From NCBI GenBank assembly GCA_014529385.2, contig CM043950.1, positions 64,688,935 to 64,746,934 on the forward strand: a DNA stretch of 58,000 nucleotides, given 5' to 3'. The notes below the pieces were generated by a model, which was given only the letters and a program-made list of their open reading frames with translations, did not search any database and was not told the origin of the DNA. The DNA is from Adiantum capillus-veneris (Eukaryota; Streptophyta; Polypodiopsida; Polypodiales; Pteridaceae). Below are positions 45,530 through 55,175 of the stretch, one piece after another. Numbering within the stretch: the first letter of the stretch is position 1; each line of letters starts with the position of its first letter. Made by a program: the position numbers and the translations under genes.

Positions 45530-45823
45530 ATGACCACCCAATCAGGAATGCCAAAAGATAAAAGTTTGGTTCCTACTAAACTTAGTAGACTGTATGAAAA
45601 AATTGGTGACATCCTAATGAGAGTATGTCATAACATAAAGTTGATTAGCCATAATCAACAGAGCCTTGCAAAGATTATATATTTCTCCAGCATGATTTTG
45701 ACCTACTATGCAAGAACTGACTTCATAGGGGCCATTAACATGGTGCAAGGAGCTTGTATATCAACTTTCAACCCATTTGAATACGATTTGCCACCTATTG
45801 AGGACATCCTACCCAATTTGTAA
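45530..45823 (+). pseudogene. Unidentified pararetrovirus-derived segment (element G)
   Basis: Ninety-seven codons start MTTQSGMPKDKSLVPTKLSR and continue LYEKIGDILMRVCHNIKLIS. Element J has a degraded counterpart near 56560-56700. No known domain is evident; it ends at TAA 45821. Confidence 0.4.
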
Positions 45824-45835
45824 GCCAAAAGCCTG

Positions 45836-46135
45836 AATCTGCCCAGAAATGCACTTTTTGATGCCCAAACCCAATTCCAATCACATAGCCATGTTCAACA
45901 AGTCAAGGACCACCAGCTTACCAAGTTTCACCAAAAACAGGCAAGATAGACATCCTACGTGTAGGATGTCTAAATGATAATTTTTGGCCAGAATGATACT
46001 GTGAGCACATGCAGAGTTTCCTAGTTCCTTTTAAGTTTTATTTTCAATTTTCAAGTCATTTGGATAGTTAAAACTCAATTTCTCAGCTGATATGGAAAAG
46101 ACACTAACTTCGGACTACTGAGTGCAACAGGATCC
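45836..46135 (+). other. Leader upstream of the coiled-coil gene, with a 26-bp palindrome
   Basis: No gene is seen. TAGACATCCTAC (45947-45958) and its exact reverse complement (45961-45972) are separated by GT. The 14 bases AGACATCCTACGTG recur in the downstream LTR-like sequence at 50132-50145. No primer binding site or LTR was found here. Confidence 0.6.
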
Positions 46136-46927
46136 ATGGCAGCCGCAAAATCACCGGCAAAGAAGAAGAGAATGACAATAAAAGACTACTTGGAAGAAGT
46201 AGAGCCATTTGTGATCCCAGAAGGAACCCTGAAGCCAACCAGCACATGGATTCAGGATGATCTTATAGAGTCCAATGATTTGAAGATCTACCGAGGCGTG
46301 TTCAAAGATACGGAAGGAAATGCAGTAGAGCTACCCATGATACCACGGGAGCTCAACGAATTTGTCAGAAGCAAGATGGGAGATTATCTGGAAAAGCTGG
46401 ACCTTCATAACTACTTTGAAGCTTTGCCAGCGGGGATTGACATCAAAAGAGTGTGGGAATTTGTAACCACTATCAAAGAAGATGGAGTGGCCAGAGTCAC
46501 TGATCTGCAAGGCAAGCCGGATACCATGATTGTCATCACAGAGAGGGTGATGGAAGCCGCTCTTGACATCTCCAACAAGGGAGATAGTGTGACAAAGCGC
46601 CGAGATGAAGTCAAGGTGTACTCCAAAAAGAAGAACAACTACACTTTTGAAGACATTGCAAACCCAAAAGTGGCTATCATGAGCCAGCTCTACAACCAAT
46701 ACTTCCACATGTGTACAAAGTGGCCACAAAAGTACAGAATGCCACCTCGAGCCATTGCCACCACCTTCACTTGGGCAATGCAGAAAAGCAAGCCAAAAGT
46801 GATCAATTATGTTGCCTACATCCATGACAACCTGGTGAAGATGGGGAACAAAAATCCCACCTACATTGTACCTGGTGAGCTAATAACAAAAGTGGTTTAT
46901 GGAGCCCTGCATGCCAAGGGAAACTGA
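46136..46927 (+). CDS. N-terminal part of a large coiled-coil protein (element H)
   Basis: The 263-codon frame begins MAAAKSPAKKKRMTIKDYLE in a good start context and is basic at the N-terminus, which could be a nuclear signal. The body is a mixed alpha/beta domain with RVWEFVTTIKEDGVARVTDL and MIVITERVMEAALDI, and a helical second half. The layout recalls plant transposon-associated proteins of unknown function (the putative plant transposon protein family), but this is only by eye. TGA at 46925 is followed in the same frame by PEPPSRNDWLKLKED, so the original protein was longer. Confidence 0.6.
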   Translation: MAAAKSPAKKKRMTIKDYLEEVEPFVIPEGTLKPTSTWIQDDLIESNDLKIYRGVFKDTEGNAVELPMIPRELNEFVRSKMGDYLEKLDLHNYFEALPAGIDIKRVWEFVTTIKEDGVARVTDLQGKPDTMIVITERVMEAALDISNKGDSVTKRRDEVKVYSKKKNNYTFEDIANPKVAIMSQLYNQYFHMCTKWPQKYRMPPRAIATTFTWAMQKSKPKVINYVAYIHDNLVKMGNKNPTYIVPGELITKVVYGALHAKGN

Positions 46928-47035
46928 CCAGAACCTCCTTCACGGAATGATTGGTTAAAGCTGAAAGAAGATAAAGAAGAAGAACCTCCCAGGGCACCCA
47001 GAGTTGCCACGCATTTGAAGCGCTAGTTAGTAACC

Positions 47036-48599
47036 GTGCTAAAAGAGCCGCCGGAGTCGAAGAAAGGAAAGAAGGAAAGTGTACAAGTTTCGATCAAAGA
47101 AACCAAATCACAAAAAGCGGCACGGTTAGAGCAACTAATGGAAAGCTTCAGAGCTGAAAGAGCACTCAAGGCAGATCTAAGCAAGCTGTGGAAGCCCTCC
47201 CTAGAAGCCATGTCGGGATTGTCTCAAAGGGTGCACCGAGATCGGTTTGAAGACTACATAAAAAGTTTTGAGATCCTGGATGCTACGATAGAAAATATCC
47301 CTGATGTCCCTTTTACAGAAGAAGAAGTGGATGAAGTACGACGGCAGCTGTTGGAAGAGCAGGAAGGCCAAGAAAGGGAAAGAAAGACCAGGCAGACCGG
47401 GACTTCAAGAAGAAGCCAACAATTCCACCGTCAAGCAGGGAGTCCAGCCCACCGCCATCACCACCTCCTCTTAGCCCTCCACAAACCCAAAAAAAGGAGG
47501 ATGAACAAGAAGATTCAAAGCAAGAGAAAGAGCATAAATAAGAAGCTGAACCGAAAGAGGAGAAGTTAGATCTAGAAGAAAACAACTTCAGAATATTTCT
47601 TGATCTACTAGCTGCGGGTTATTCACGAGAAGAGGTAGCCACTGTGGCCTTTGAGTTGGCAAGCACAAGTCCCAAGGAATAGATACAGAGCCTACGATTA
47701 GTGGAACTAAAAGAGATGGCCACCGATACAGAGGACCTACAGCCCCCGACCAATGACTGGGATGTGATGATGCACAAGCTAACCCGGCTTAGGGCAAGAT
47801 CAATGGCCACGGAAAGTGAGATTGATAATCTCAAATCGAAAGAAGTTCAGATCAAGGCTGAAGTCAACGCACTACAAAGACAAAGCCAAGAGAATATGGA
47901 CAAACAAACAAAGCTACAAGCTAGTTTAGACGCGGCATTACAAAGATGCCAGAAGATGGAACGAGAAAATCAGGCAGTAGAAAACAAGCTTGAAAGAGCT
48001 GAAGAAGAATACAAGAAAATCAGCAAGTCATTGATAGATGCAGAGAGAGAAAGGACAACCTAACCCTACAACTTGCTGAAGAATCCAAAGAAGTGGAAAC
48101 CCTGAGGAATGCCAAAGAAAAGGCGGAGATAGAGCATGAAGCGAGCCAGGATGAAGTGATCTAGCTGAAAGATCAGATTACAGTCAAAGATTAAACCATC
48201 CAAAGGCTGCGGGCATCTCCTGCCAGAGTCAGAGCTACTAGCTCAACTGACACCACTTCAGAGAATGAGCTATATGAAGAACAAATGAAGGAGCTCCAAA
48301 AGGAGTTAACACTGGAGAAGATGCAAAGGCTGATGCTGGCCGAGGGGTCTATGGTAATGCAAAACCGCCTAGAAGAAGAAAATCAAGCCATGAAGAATGA
48401 GTTAGAAGAAATCAAGAGAAAGCTCGAGGAGGTGGAAAAGATAAATGCAGATCTAAACGACATCCTAGTAAACATGGGAGAGCAAGCAGAAGAGGAAAAG
48501 AAGACACTTCAGAAGCAAATAGAAGAGCTGAGAGGCCAGCAACAAACGGAAGAGAAGCAGTTTAGCACCGGGCCAGCAACATGGAGGGTATTGACATAG
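47036..48599 (+). pseudogene. Central hinge and long coiled coil of the element H protein
   Basis: Frame 47036-47569 carries a Lys/Glu-rich helix; a frameshift near 47385 moves coding to a Pro-rich hinge (PPPSPPPLSPPQTQKKEDEQ) and then LLAAGYSREEVATVAFELAS. Frame 47701-48063 and frame 48285-48599 are heptad-repeat coiled coils (NQAMKNELEEIKRKLEEVEK), linked by broken sequence with stops near 48162 and 48195. Coiled coils of this length suggest oligomerisation. There are at least two in-frame stops and three frameshifts. Confidence 0.6.
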
Positions 48600-49522
48600 A
48601 GAATGTGTCAGATCCAGTGGACACCACCATGCAAGAGGAAATCCTAGTGGGACCCTCACAAGAGCCACAAGATCTGACACAAGAAGAAGAAGAGAAGTTG
48701 AAAAAGGCCATAAAAGCAGCAGTCAAAGACACAACCAGAGAAGCATTGGAGTGGGAGCAGAGGGTGTTTAAGTCGATGACTATTCAGAAGATAGATGCCA
48801 GTAACCTTCGGCGTGAATGGCTACAGCCCTCTCTCCCATATCCTCTGCTAAAATATGAAGCTGCCACAATCAACAAACGAATAAAAGAGGAGCCAACTGT
48901 GCCATTGTACAAAGCAGATATCTCCAAACCTGAAGAAGTCAAGCTGATAGTGGACTCTCAGCCCAGGTGGAGAAAGATTCATCTGGTAGAGGCACCTAAA
49001 GTGATCAGAGATAACCTCAGTTTCTGCCCTCTACCAAGAATGAGGACATGGAAAGCCCATGAGTTGTTGCAGAGAAGCCAACTCACTTGGCTAAACTACC
49101 CGAAGCTGCAAGGCTTGAAGGCAGGCGAGAGAATAAGTGAGCAATACATGGTGAAAACCCTAACGGGCGCCATCAAATTGTTCACTGGCTCGCCTGACCT
49201 ATCTTGCATCATGATGGGAAAGATATGTAAAACACTTTTGGCAGTCTTCGAGACCTTCAAACCAAGCCAGGTGACAGACAGTATCTTCTTCTTTCAAGAT
49301 ACATACATATGTGCATACGATCTGTCTGGTTAGCCTTCTCACGAGGTGATACATGCATTGTATCAAAGGATTATGTTTTTGCCATCTTATCACCTCCAGG
49401 CCTTTGAAGAAGCCTTCTACAGCGGCTTCTTCACAATCAGCACAGACATATTCGGCCCGACGCTACTAGCTCAACATGCGAGATATGAGTCCCTTCTCAA
49501 GATGAGAGAAAGCCTACACTGA
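48581..49522 (+). pseudogene. C-terminal domain of the element H protein
   Basis: Frame 48581-49333 (250 codons) begins MEGIDIENVSDP and runs through an acidic helix (LTQEEEEKLKKAIKAAVKD) and a compact domain with LRREWLQPSLPYPLLKYEA and RTWKAHELLQRSQLTWLNYP. A TAG at 49331 interrupts it; the same frame then continues with EVIHALYQRIMFLPSYHLQA and TISTDIFGPTLLAQHARYES to TGA at 49520. I do not recognise the domain. It ends about 50 bases before a polypurine tract and LTR-like sequence. Confidence 0.55.
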
Positions 49523-49560
49523 AGACGCAGCTCAATTGCCATGTCGGGGACGACATGAAC

Positions 49561-50493
49561 AAGGAGGGGGGGAGTGTTAGCAGCGGGACACACCCTATGG
49601 AGCTCAACGGAATATTATTTTTGTAATTATTCATTTATTGAAAAAACTCGACATTTCACCTTTGTAAATAGTGGGGCTTACAAAAGCTTCTCGATTATAT
49701 CCCATTTTTGACATTTAGATTGAGTAGATGGTTAAATTGGAACATTAAGGTTTGAGATTGTAAGGTATTTATACCACTTTTTGACCTTAATGAAAAAAAC
49801 CTTTGTCATTTTTAAAAGAGTTCTGTCTATGAGTGAGCGTACTGTGTACCGAGAGAGAGTGAGAGTTTCATTTTGACGTTACGCATGCACCGATAGTCGG
49901 AGTCGAGTGCGGAGAAGTGCACCGTGTTGCCCCCGACAAGAGCTACGCGCCAATAGCTAGATTGCAAGCGTACCGTCTGGTTTTGCGAGCTCGACCCGCG
50001 AGCTTCATCTGGTGATTCGGTGAGCATATGTTATCCGTTTTCGCATTTCAGCATATCCACGTGTTCGCATTGAGTAGAGATACACACGAGACACTTTAGT
50101 TTTTGGAAACGACGACCTGTAAATTTCGACCAGACATCCTACGTGATTTTGCACAAGGTGTTTAGGGTTGGGATTTTGGCTCATAGACCTTAGAGAGAGC
50201 GACCTATTGGTGATAGTAGGGTCTCCTTCAAGTTCTGTGGCGTTTCGAGAACGTTTGATTGGTATTTGGCTCTTGGAAGCGTTGTAGGAAACCTCTTCTT
50301 ATGCACTCTTGAAGGTTGTAGCTTAGACATTGGATAGAGACCTCTGTAGGAATTAGTCGAGAGTCGGTCGAGTGTAGATTGACACACTATACTTGCTTCC
50401 ACGCGCTTGCAGATCAAGCTTCGTCCTTAGCTGACAAATCTTGTTAGGTGAGTTCTCGCTGTGCTGACGTCCGTCGCGGAGTATCCGCCAACA
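49561..50493 (+). repeat. Polypurine tract and putative 3' LTR of element H
   Basis: AAGGAGGGGGGGAG (49561-49574) is a good polypurine tract, and TGTTAGCAGCGGG then starts a sequence ending CCGCCAACA near 50493. It has a weak TATA-like TATTTATACC at 49766-49775. The stretch ATGTCGGGGACGACATGAAC just before the tract resembles 3' ends of plant LTR elements. There is no matching 5' LTR in the window, so this remains an inference. Confidence 0.5.
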
Positions 50494-50558
50494 ATGACCT
50501 TTAGTCCTGCCCCAACATTCACCACCAAGTTCTTTGGCTGTGGCTTCCTTAGAGCCCA

Positions 50559-51392
50559 CTAGATACATACCTTTTTTGCTGCTACACATGAGGCTCTGGC
50601 AGATGGGACAAACAGTGGATCACCAAGCGAAGCTGCGAGGTCCTTTAGGTTATTCCTAAGCCAAACTGGGAGGTTGACAAACTCCAACCATACTGGGCAG
50701 AGATCCTTGAATGTCTCGTTAGATTCAAACAAAGGGTCCCAAGGGAGCACGCACCCCGGCGTGCGATTGAAGAACAACGGGCTTTTTGCCAAAACCCTCT
50801 CAACCATTACATTGTCATTGAACTGAACTGACACGAATCCTTTTTCTATATATTGGGTGAACATTATCGAGCCGTGCTGATTCAACACCAGTGGACTGCA
50901 AAGCCAATTACAGAGCTCAATTCTATTGGGAACTCTCCCCATAAACGCAAAGACCAGCGTGGAATTTTCAACTTCCACAAGTTGTTTTTTCACAATGGCA
51001 AGGGGAACAACCACCGTAACGGCATCGTCCACCTCGACACGCTGCGGGAGAGCCTTCTTATGTGCTTGGAAAGCTCTGTCCCCTTTGGCCACTTCAGCAT
51101 CATCCTCCTGCGTTGCCTGATCTTCGTGCGACCTTTTGTTCAATGATAGTGCACCCAGGATTGCCGCTAGGTCTTTTTCCACTTGCATCTTTCTTTGTTT
51201 CAGTTCCTCCTTACTAAAATTAGTCAGAGAGCTTTGCCCGCTATCAACGGCGCCCAACTTCGCAAGTTCGCATGTCGCCTCAATAGCCTTCAGAGCGTCG
51301 GGCTGCTCTTGCCTGCCCTGCTTTGGCGTAGGACGACTTAGAAGAGCTCGCCATGGCGCGGTGCAAGACCTCACCTCCACCAAGTTATACAA
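50559..51392 (-). pseudogene. DUF4283-domain protein fragment (element I)
   Basis: The 277-codon minus-strand frame has a helical charged N-terminal region and then, from about residue 140, a DUF4283-like domain: LVFAFMGRVPNRIELCNWL, EKGFVSVQFNDNVMVERVL, PGCVLPWDPLFESNETFKDL and CPVWLEFVNLPVWL. In plants this domain usually sits before a zinc knuckle in ORF1-like proteins of LINE-type elements or in their domesticated relatives. Here the zinc knuckle is missing and the frame ends at VAAKKVCI. An alternative start at 51354 reads MASSSKSSYAKAG, typical of the family, in another frame, so an N-terminal frameshift is likely. Confidence 0.7.
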
Positions 51393-51399
51393 GGGTTAA

Positions 51400-51983
51400 T
51401 AATCGCCTTACGAAAGAGATACTAATACTCGCTATCTCTTTAAGATAATAGTTAATTATCACTGCAGTGGGAGGGTGGGGGGGTGGCGGGGGCGATGCTC
51501 CACCTTGCTGCTATCGCGTGACTCTCCACATGCACAAGGCTTATAATTGTTGCTACCGTGTGACTCTCCACATGCACAAGGCTTATAAGAAGACGATTAT
51601 TAAAGTTAATAATCACGATGCATACACAACCAAAAAGACAATTATTAAGGCAAGTTAATAATCGCTTCACCCTGTCCAGCAGACGAAAGGGGGGGGGGGG
51701 GGGAAGCGGGCTCGGCGAATGCAGGCCGTGTATGCCGGCGGGCTGGAGGGGAGGCGGGGATGCTTAGGGAGTAGGGGCGATTTGCAGGCGATAAGCACTC
51801 AACGGCTTGGTCTTGCTCAAAGCAGCACAGTCAAGGCCAGCAAATACGTCCAATAGGCTTGCCACTCACGCTTCGCTCACATCTCGTCTGGCAGCTTCAC
51901 TCGTAGCACAATAGTTAGATCGGCATTACGCTTCGCTCACAGACCTCAAGCACAGTCGTTAGGTCATCATTCCTTAAAAACTT
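51400..51983. other. Intergenic region (no gene)
   Basis: Besides the 42-bp duplication this stretch holds G runs (about 51689-51702) and two copies of CACGCTTCGCTCACA-like sequence (about 51867 and 51928). No reading frame, RNA gene or element boundary could be supported. Confidence 0.5.
51505..51588. repeat. 42-bp tandem duplication
   Basis: Two head-to-tail 42-bp copies (51505-51546 and 51547-51588) share TGACTCTCCACATGCACAAG and end GGCTTATAA. They are followed by two related GAC-ATTATTAA ... TTAATAATC units, so the region is a small repeat nest. Confidence 0.85.
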
Positions 51984-52048
51984 TATGTTGAATACATCTA
52001 ATATACCCCTTTCTCTTGCAATCTCTTATGTGTGCTTCTTTTGGTATT
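51984..52048 (+). repeat. Left terminal direct repeat of element J
   Basis: The 65 bases from TATGTTGAATACATC to the start of the primer site recur at 57802-57868 with a few differences. Homology stops at the primer site, so the left end of the unit lies in the transcribed leader and not in the promoter. Confidence 0.8.
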
Positions 52049-52054
52049 AGAGCC
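52042..52054 (+). other. tRNA-Met primer binding site of element J
   Basis: TGGTATTAGAGCC matches the caulimovirid consensus TGGTATCAGAGCC at 12 of 13 positions. This is complementary to the 3' end of initiator tRNA-Met, which primes minus-strand synthesis on the pregenomic RNA. Confidence 0.85.
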
Positions 52055-52346
52055 TAGTTAAACTATTGACTAAACTATTATTGACTAAACTATTATTAAG
52101 TGCATTGAAGGTTATCTTTGGTAACTACCAAGAAGGTTAGCAAAGCCTTTTTCCCTTTTAACAACATCCACTAAAGAATCAATTGTTGTTTCCAAAATTG
52201 TGTGGTAAGGCAAGGTCACATGGTCGCATGGTTCGACGGGTCTCGCAGGAATTTGAGAGTAAGCCATAGGCAAAAATCCTCGATAAACTCTTGCAAAAAT
52301 TCCTGCAGAAATTCCTACCACTCGACTCAATTTTAGGTAAACTTCA

Positions 52347-53303
52347 ATGGAATTCTTGAATAGATCTTTGTCAAAAGTGACCAAGTCTTTTGCACACCTC
52401 TCTATGGCAGTAGAAGAAGTCAAACCTTTTGCTCAATGGCAAATCCCAAAACTTAAACCCGATCAAGTATATATACATAAAAATTTATTTAAGCTTAGAG
52501 CTTCCACTGTGTATTCAAATAATAGGTTAGTTGCATCTATTCCCTCAGATAATCAAATGCATTTCATTAAGCTCACTAAGATCCTCCAACATGATAAAGC
52601 AGAAGCCCTAAAAAGGGGCTATCACTTTGTCCATCTTGGCTGTGTACAAATAGATGTAAACCCCTTTTTAGAGAAGGCCTAGCTGTATCATGTTTTGTTA
52701 TGATTTTAGATACAAGACACAAAAATTTGCAGGATGAATTCCTTGGAGGAATTCAAAGCAACCTTGCAGACGGACCCGTCTATTTGGAAGCTCACCCAAA
52801 CTATAATGTGTCGCTAGACGACCCTTATTTTGGCGAAGCCTTAACCCTTGCAATAAAAATTGTTGGTTGTGGTCTAAAGCATCTAACACCCAATGTAGAA
52901 ATTTCCTTCTCTGTCTTAGGAAGAGCAACTAACTCCGGATTACCAGCAATATATGAAGAAAATTTGACAACGAGTGAGAAAAAAGATCATAAAGGGCAGA
53001 ACATCATTATGCGCTCAGATGATCATTTTCAGATGCTTCGTTGTGATCAAATTGCTTGGTCGGAAGTTAAACTTCCAAAAAAATTGGGCAGTAGATATAA
53101 AGTCTACACTACAAATAGAGCATATAAATAGAACTCTAAGAGTATATAGTATAAATTCCTCTAATTATTTAATTAGTTCACAAAAGCCTATTTCTTATGC
53201 TATTGTGCATAAAAGCCCTACAAAGTCTAGAGCTATGCGAATAAAGGATTGCCATCATTTGGAACCTTTGAAAATAAAGACAAAACCTTTTGCAGGCATT
53301 GCC
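52347..53303 (+). pseudogene. Movement protein domain (30K superfamily) of element J
   Basis: Frame 52347-52682 starts MEFLNRSLSKVTKSFAHL and reaches GYHFVHLGCVQIDVNPF. After a frameshift and stop, frame 52700-53131 continues with LDTRHKNLQDEFLGG, GPVYLEAHPNYNVSLDD and FSVLGRATNSG. These match the caulimovirid movement protein, which forms tubules at plasmodesmata. A second frame carries the end to about 53303. The reading is broken in two places. Unlike viruses with a separate movement gene, no independent gene boundary follows. Confidence 0.85.
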
Positions 53304-54395
53304 TAAGAGTAATTGGAAAACTAAACTCGTCCTCATCTGCTTTTACTATCCAGTTTTGCATGATCAAAGGAAAAGATTTTATTTTCTCCGATACCAATAA
53401 AATCTTTATAGCTCCTTATGTAACTATGCCTGATCAAGCAAAACCTCACCCCGAATTGTTGCCAAGCAATTAACATACTGTCAAGTTGCATTTGCTTGAA
53501 GCAATTGAACGAATTGCATAAGCTGGAACGAATTACTGAGTCTGCTCATAAACTTGCTAATATGCAAATTCAATTACAACAACAGTTTGACGCATCTCCC
53601 TCCTCTTTACATACAGAGTTAATTGTCCCCTCTTCCCTAGAGCTACCCTACTTCTCTTTCTATAAACCCTCATTGCACGGTCGCTCTGGTCACTCTAGAA
53701 AAATCTATTCTTCAATGTCTTGAATGCTGACTAAGAAAATGATATTTCTTCAGACATTGAACCAGGGTGGGAAGACTGGAAAGCTGCAGAGCAGCTTTAT
53801 TACCAGTCACAAAGTGGCTTATCTGATGAAGATGATAGAGATCTTTACACTCTTGCTTGTTGCCACAAAAATTGCAACAAACTAATTGATAATACAGGTA
53901 AACCATCATCCAAAATCCCTAAATGTGTAGCCATAGAATCCATCGACTACAAATGGACTGAAGAACAATTTGAGACAGTATGGAATATGTCAGTGGTAGA
54001 ACACAGAGATCGTATTAAAGATTATGGTCCTGCATTTGTCTATGGTGACTAGGATGAGTTTGACTCTTTCTATGATGAAATAGTTTACAATGGACTTCAA
54101 GTAGAAATTATTCCTAACAATCTTCCATCTCCTCCAATAGAATTTGACAGCCCTTTTTCTTAGGAAGAATCAAAAATCGATGATTCAGAAGCCAAAATCC
54201 CTCTGGTGCCATTACAAATGGAAAAGGATGAACATGAAGCCTCAACAAGTGCAGCCCAAGCTCCTAAACATCCCCAATTTTTGCAAGGTATAAAAAAGGT
54301 AGGTGACATTACCTTTTACATCATTGATAATTTAGAACAAGAGGACATCATTCTTGTTTTGGAATACATGCATAATTGGATTTATCAGTAAATGT
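53304..54395 (+). pseudogene. Spacer region between movement protein and capsid (element J)
   Basis: Frame 53249-53473 (FSDTNKIFIAPYVTMPDQ) and frame 53496-53723 (a coiled-coil-like LHKLERITESAHKLANMQ then a Pro/Ser stretch) lead to an acidic region with EPGWEDW and AIESIDYKWTEEQF, broken by stops. Frame 54206-54391 has KVGDITFYIIDNLEQEDI. The parallel region in G is similar. Function unknown. Confidence 0.5.
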
Positions 54396-55175
54396 TATTT
54401 AGGTGAATGCGACAACAAACTGCAGTAGAAGCTGCAGTTAATGGTTTTATAGGTATCCTTAAAAGGTGGTGGGAAATGTTACCTCTAGAGATCAAAACTC
54501 TATCTTACAACCTACAGGTAATTCCTCGCCTCTCTTACTCCTAATAGAGAGCATATATAAAGAATTCATTGGACAACAAGAAGATCAGGCAACGCTATCC
54601 TTACAAGCCTTTCATGAGGCTCAGATCTGTATTTATTACAGAAACCTGATATACAAAGCAAGAAAATACCATTCTGGGGAAATCAAAGTAGAATTTGTGC
54701 ACAAACTACCAAAAGCTATTACAAAGCTCATTACTGAGAAGCTGGATAACCAAAATCTAAATCTCCAAATAGAAACTCTTAGAGATATAATCCAAGATCT
54801 ACATGTGGTCATATAGGCACTATGTATTCAAAACCAGGCACAAAAAGAATTAAAAGATTCCAAACCTTCGAAGAAATTCTGCAAACAGCATTACTACTCC
54901 AGAGATTTTGGATGTGCAGACAAAAAGAAAAAATGTTCTGCAAGTATTCAAAGAAGGGAAAGAAGGAGAAGAATTTTGGAAAGAAACCCAAGCACAGGTT
55001 TTTTAGAAGATTTAAGTCCACATCCTTAAAGAATGACAATAAATGTTTTATTTGTGGTAAACAAGGTCATTGGCTACTCCCTCAAGCCATTCTTGGAGAG
55101 GTCAAGCTTGGCTTTTTCATGCCTACTCCCTTCAACCCGCAACAATGGAAAAAGTTTTCCAAAGGAAAACAATAA
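54396..55175 (+). pseudogene. Capsid protein region with damaged zinc knuckle (element J)
   Basis: Frame 54466-54816 encodes a helical segment including ATLSLQAFHEAQICIYYRN and KAITKLITEKLDNQN. Frame 54822-55175 continues basic (KKGKKEKNFGKKPKHRFF) and reaches CFICGKQGHW (first Cys 55044-55046, His 55068-55070). The final Cys of the CX2CX4HX4C knuckle is missing. A basic stretch followed by a zinc knuckle is the mark of caulimovirid capsid proteins. Confidence 0.75.

Larger units (their letters stand above)
43659..45835 (+). mobile_element. Element G: rearranged endogenous pararetrovirus fragment (Caulimoviridae)
   Basis: Plus-strand segments match, in protein, the region of element J between movement protein and protease: PSSLHTNLIVPS and EPGWDACIATKRL (J has PSSLHTELIVPS and EPGWEDW). 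The capsid region of J is absent, a piece resembling the N-terminus of a caulimovirid RT follows, and after it comes a block that in J precedes the protease. Movement protein, most of RT and RNase H are missing. Similarity to J is moderate, so this is a separate, older or different lineage. Multiple stops and frameshifts. Confidence 0.7.

Noticed and set aside
46331-46825. 164-codon minus-strand frame opposite the coiled-coil gene
   Set aside because: Composition is His/Cys/Val-rich without pattern, while the plus strand has the better frame and start.
50559-51392. Intact host gene
   Set aside because: The domain is cut off before the usual zinc knuckle, and the family-like start lies in another frame, so I treat it as a fragment.
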